From Candidatus Brocadiia bacterium (GTDB taxonomy: Bacteria > Planctomycetota > MHYJ01 > JACQXL01): 5,234 nucleotides of DNA. Under the pieces are notes generated by a model, which saw nothing but the letters and a program-made list of their open reading frames with translations, was not told where the DNA came from and did no database searches. Shown piece by piece: positions 5,233 to 5,234 of the stretch (positions within the stretch are counted from its first letter, which is position 1; each line of letters starts with the position of its first letter). Where the stretch lies: positions 1 to 5,234 of the forward strand of contig JAGUXD010000021.1 in assembly GCA_020062035.1 (NCBI GenBank). The letters run 5' to 3'. The translations under genes and the position numbers were made by a program.

Positions 5233-5234
5233 CC

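Larger units (their letters stand above)
4978..5234. other. Region with no supported gene downstream of the lipoprotein
   Basis: 257 bp to the right edge. A plus-strand frame from ATG 4982 gives 34 residues with a hydrophobic start (MLACLFLLPLLVYG) and stops at TGA 5084. The same frame then stays open to TAG 5201 and on to the edge. A minus-strand frame is open from the edge to TAA at 5124 (36 codons). None matches a family I know. The region also holds a hairpin at 5021-5040 and nested inverted repeats at 5138-5232. It could be plain intergenic DNA, a decayed gene or the edge of a mobile element. Confidence 0.5.

Noticed and set aside
5124..5234. Minus-strand frame open from the right edge to TAA at 5124 (36 codons, including SYQNICNFLDSLLKYL), faintly like the C-terminal end of some transposases
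   Set aside because: It is too short, matches no catalytic motif and spans the inverted repeats. The resemblance is only in hydrophobic spacing.
1..5234. tRNA, rRNA, CRISPR array, riboswitch (for example an FMN element before ribF)
   Set aside because: I saw no cloverleaf, ribosomal wording or regularly spaced repeat array. ribF is internal to an operon with only a 4-base junction, leaving no room for a riboswitch.

Overview
The window looks like a piece of the chromosome of a diderm (LPS-type outer membrane) bacterium with an AT-rich genome, probably from an uncultivated lineage. The evidence is an LptD-type outer-membrane protein, a lipoprotein with a lipobox, and short GC-poor dispersed-repeat wording of the kind I associate with Planctomycetota, Omnitrophota and similar environmental genomes. 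That placement is a weak inference. All visible genes use standard stop codons.

Left half, minus strand, read from right to left: def (peptide deformylase, 3080-2583), ribF (riboflavin kinase/FAD synthetase, 2586-1657) and the first 534 residues of lptD (1602 to the left edge, continuing outside). def and ribF overlap by an ATGA, so they are probably translationally coupled. lptD follows after 54 bp and appears to have its own promoter in that gap. The genes serve N-terminal protein maturation, flavin cofactor synthesis and LPS export, so the grouping is housekeeping rather than one pathway.

Centre: an 80-bp divergent intergenic region (3081-3160) carries two good sigma70-like promoters lying almost exactly on top of each other in opposite directions, one for def-ribF and one for the gene on the other strand.

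Right half, plus strand: a 459-residue cytoplasmic TPR protein (3161-4540) overlaps by ATGA with a small coiled-coil lipoprotein (4537-4977). The first ~100 bp of the lipoprotein gene look like three short dispersed-repeat modules laid end to end, and the third encodes the hydrophobic core of its signal peptide. The final 257 bp (4978-5234) hold no gene I can support, only hairpins, nested inverted repeats and a stop-interrupted frame.

The most interesting points are a lipoprotein export signal apparently made from repeat DNA, predicted leaderless starts for lptD and the TPR gene, and the interlocked divergent promoter pair. I do not see a clear new defence, mobile or metabolic system. The TPR/lipoprotein pair is the only part of unknown function.
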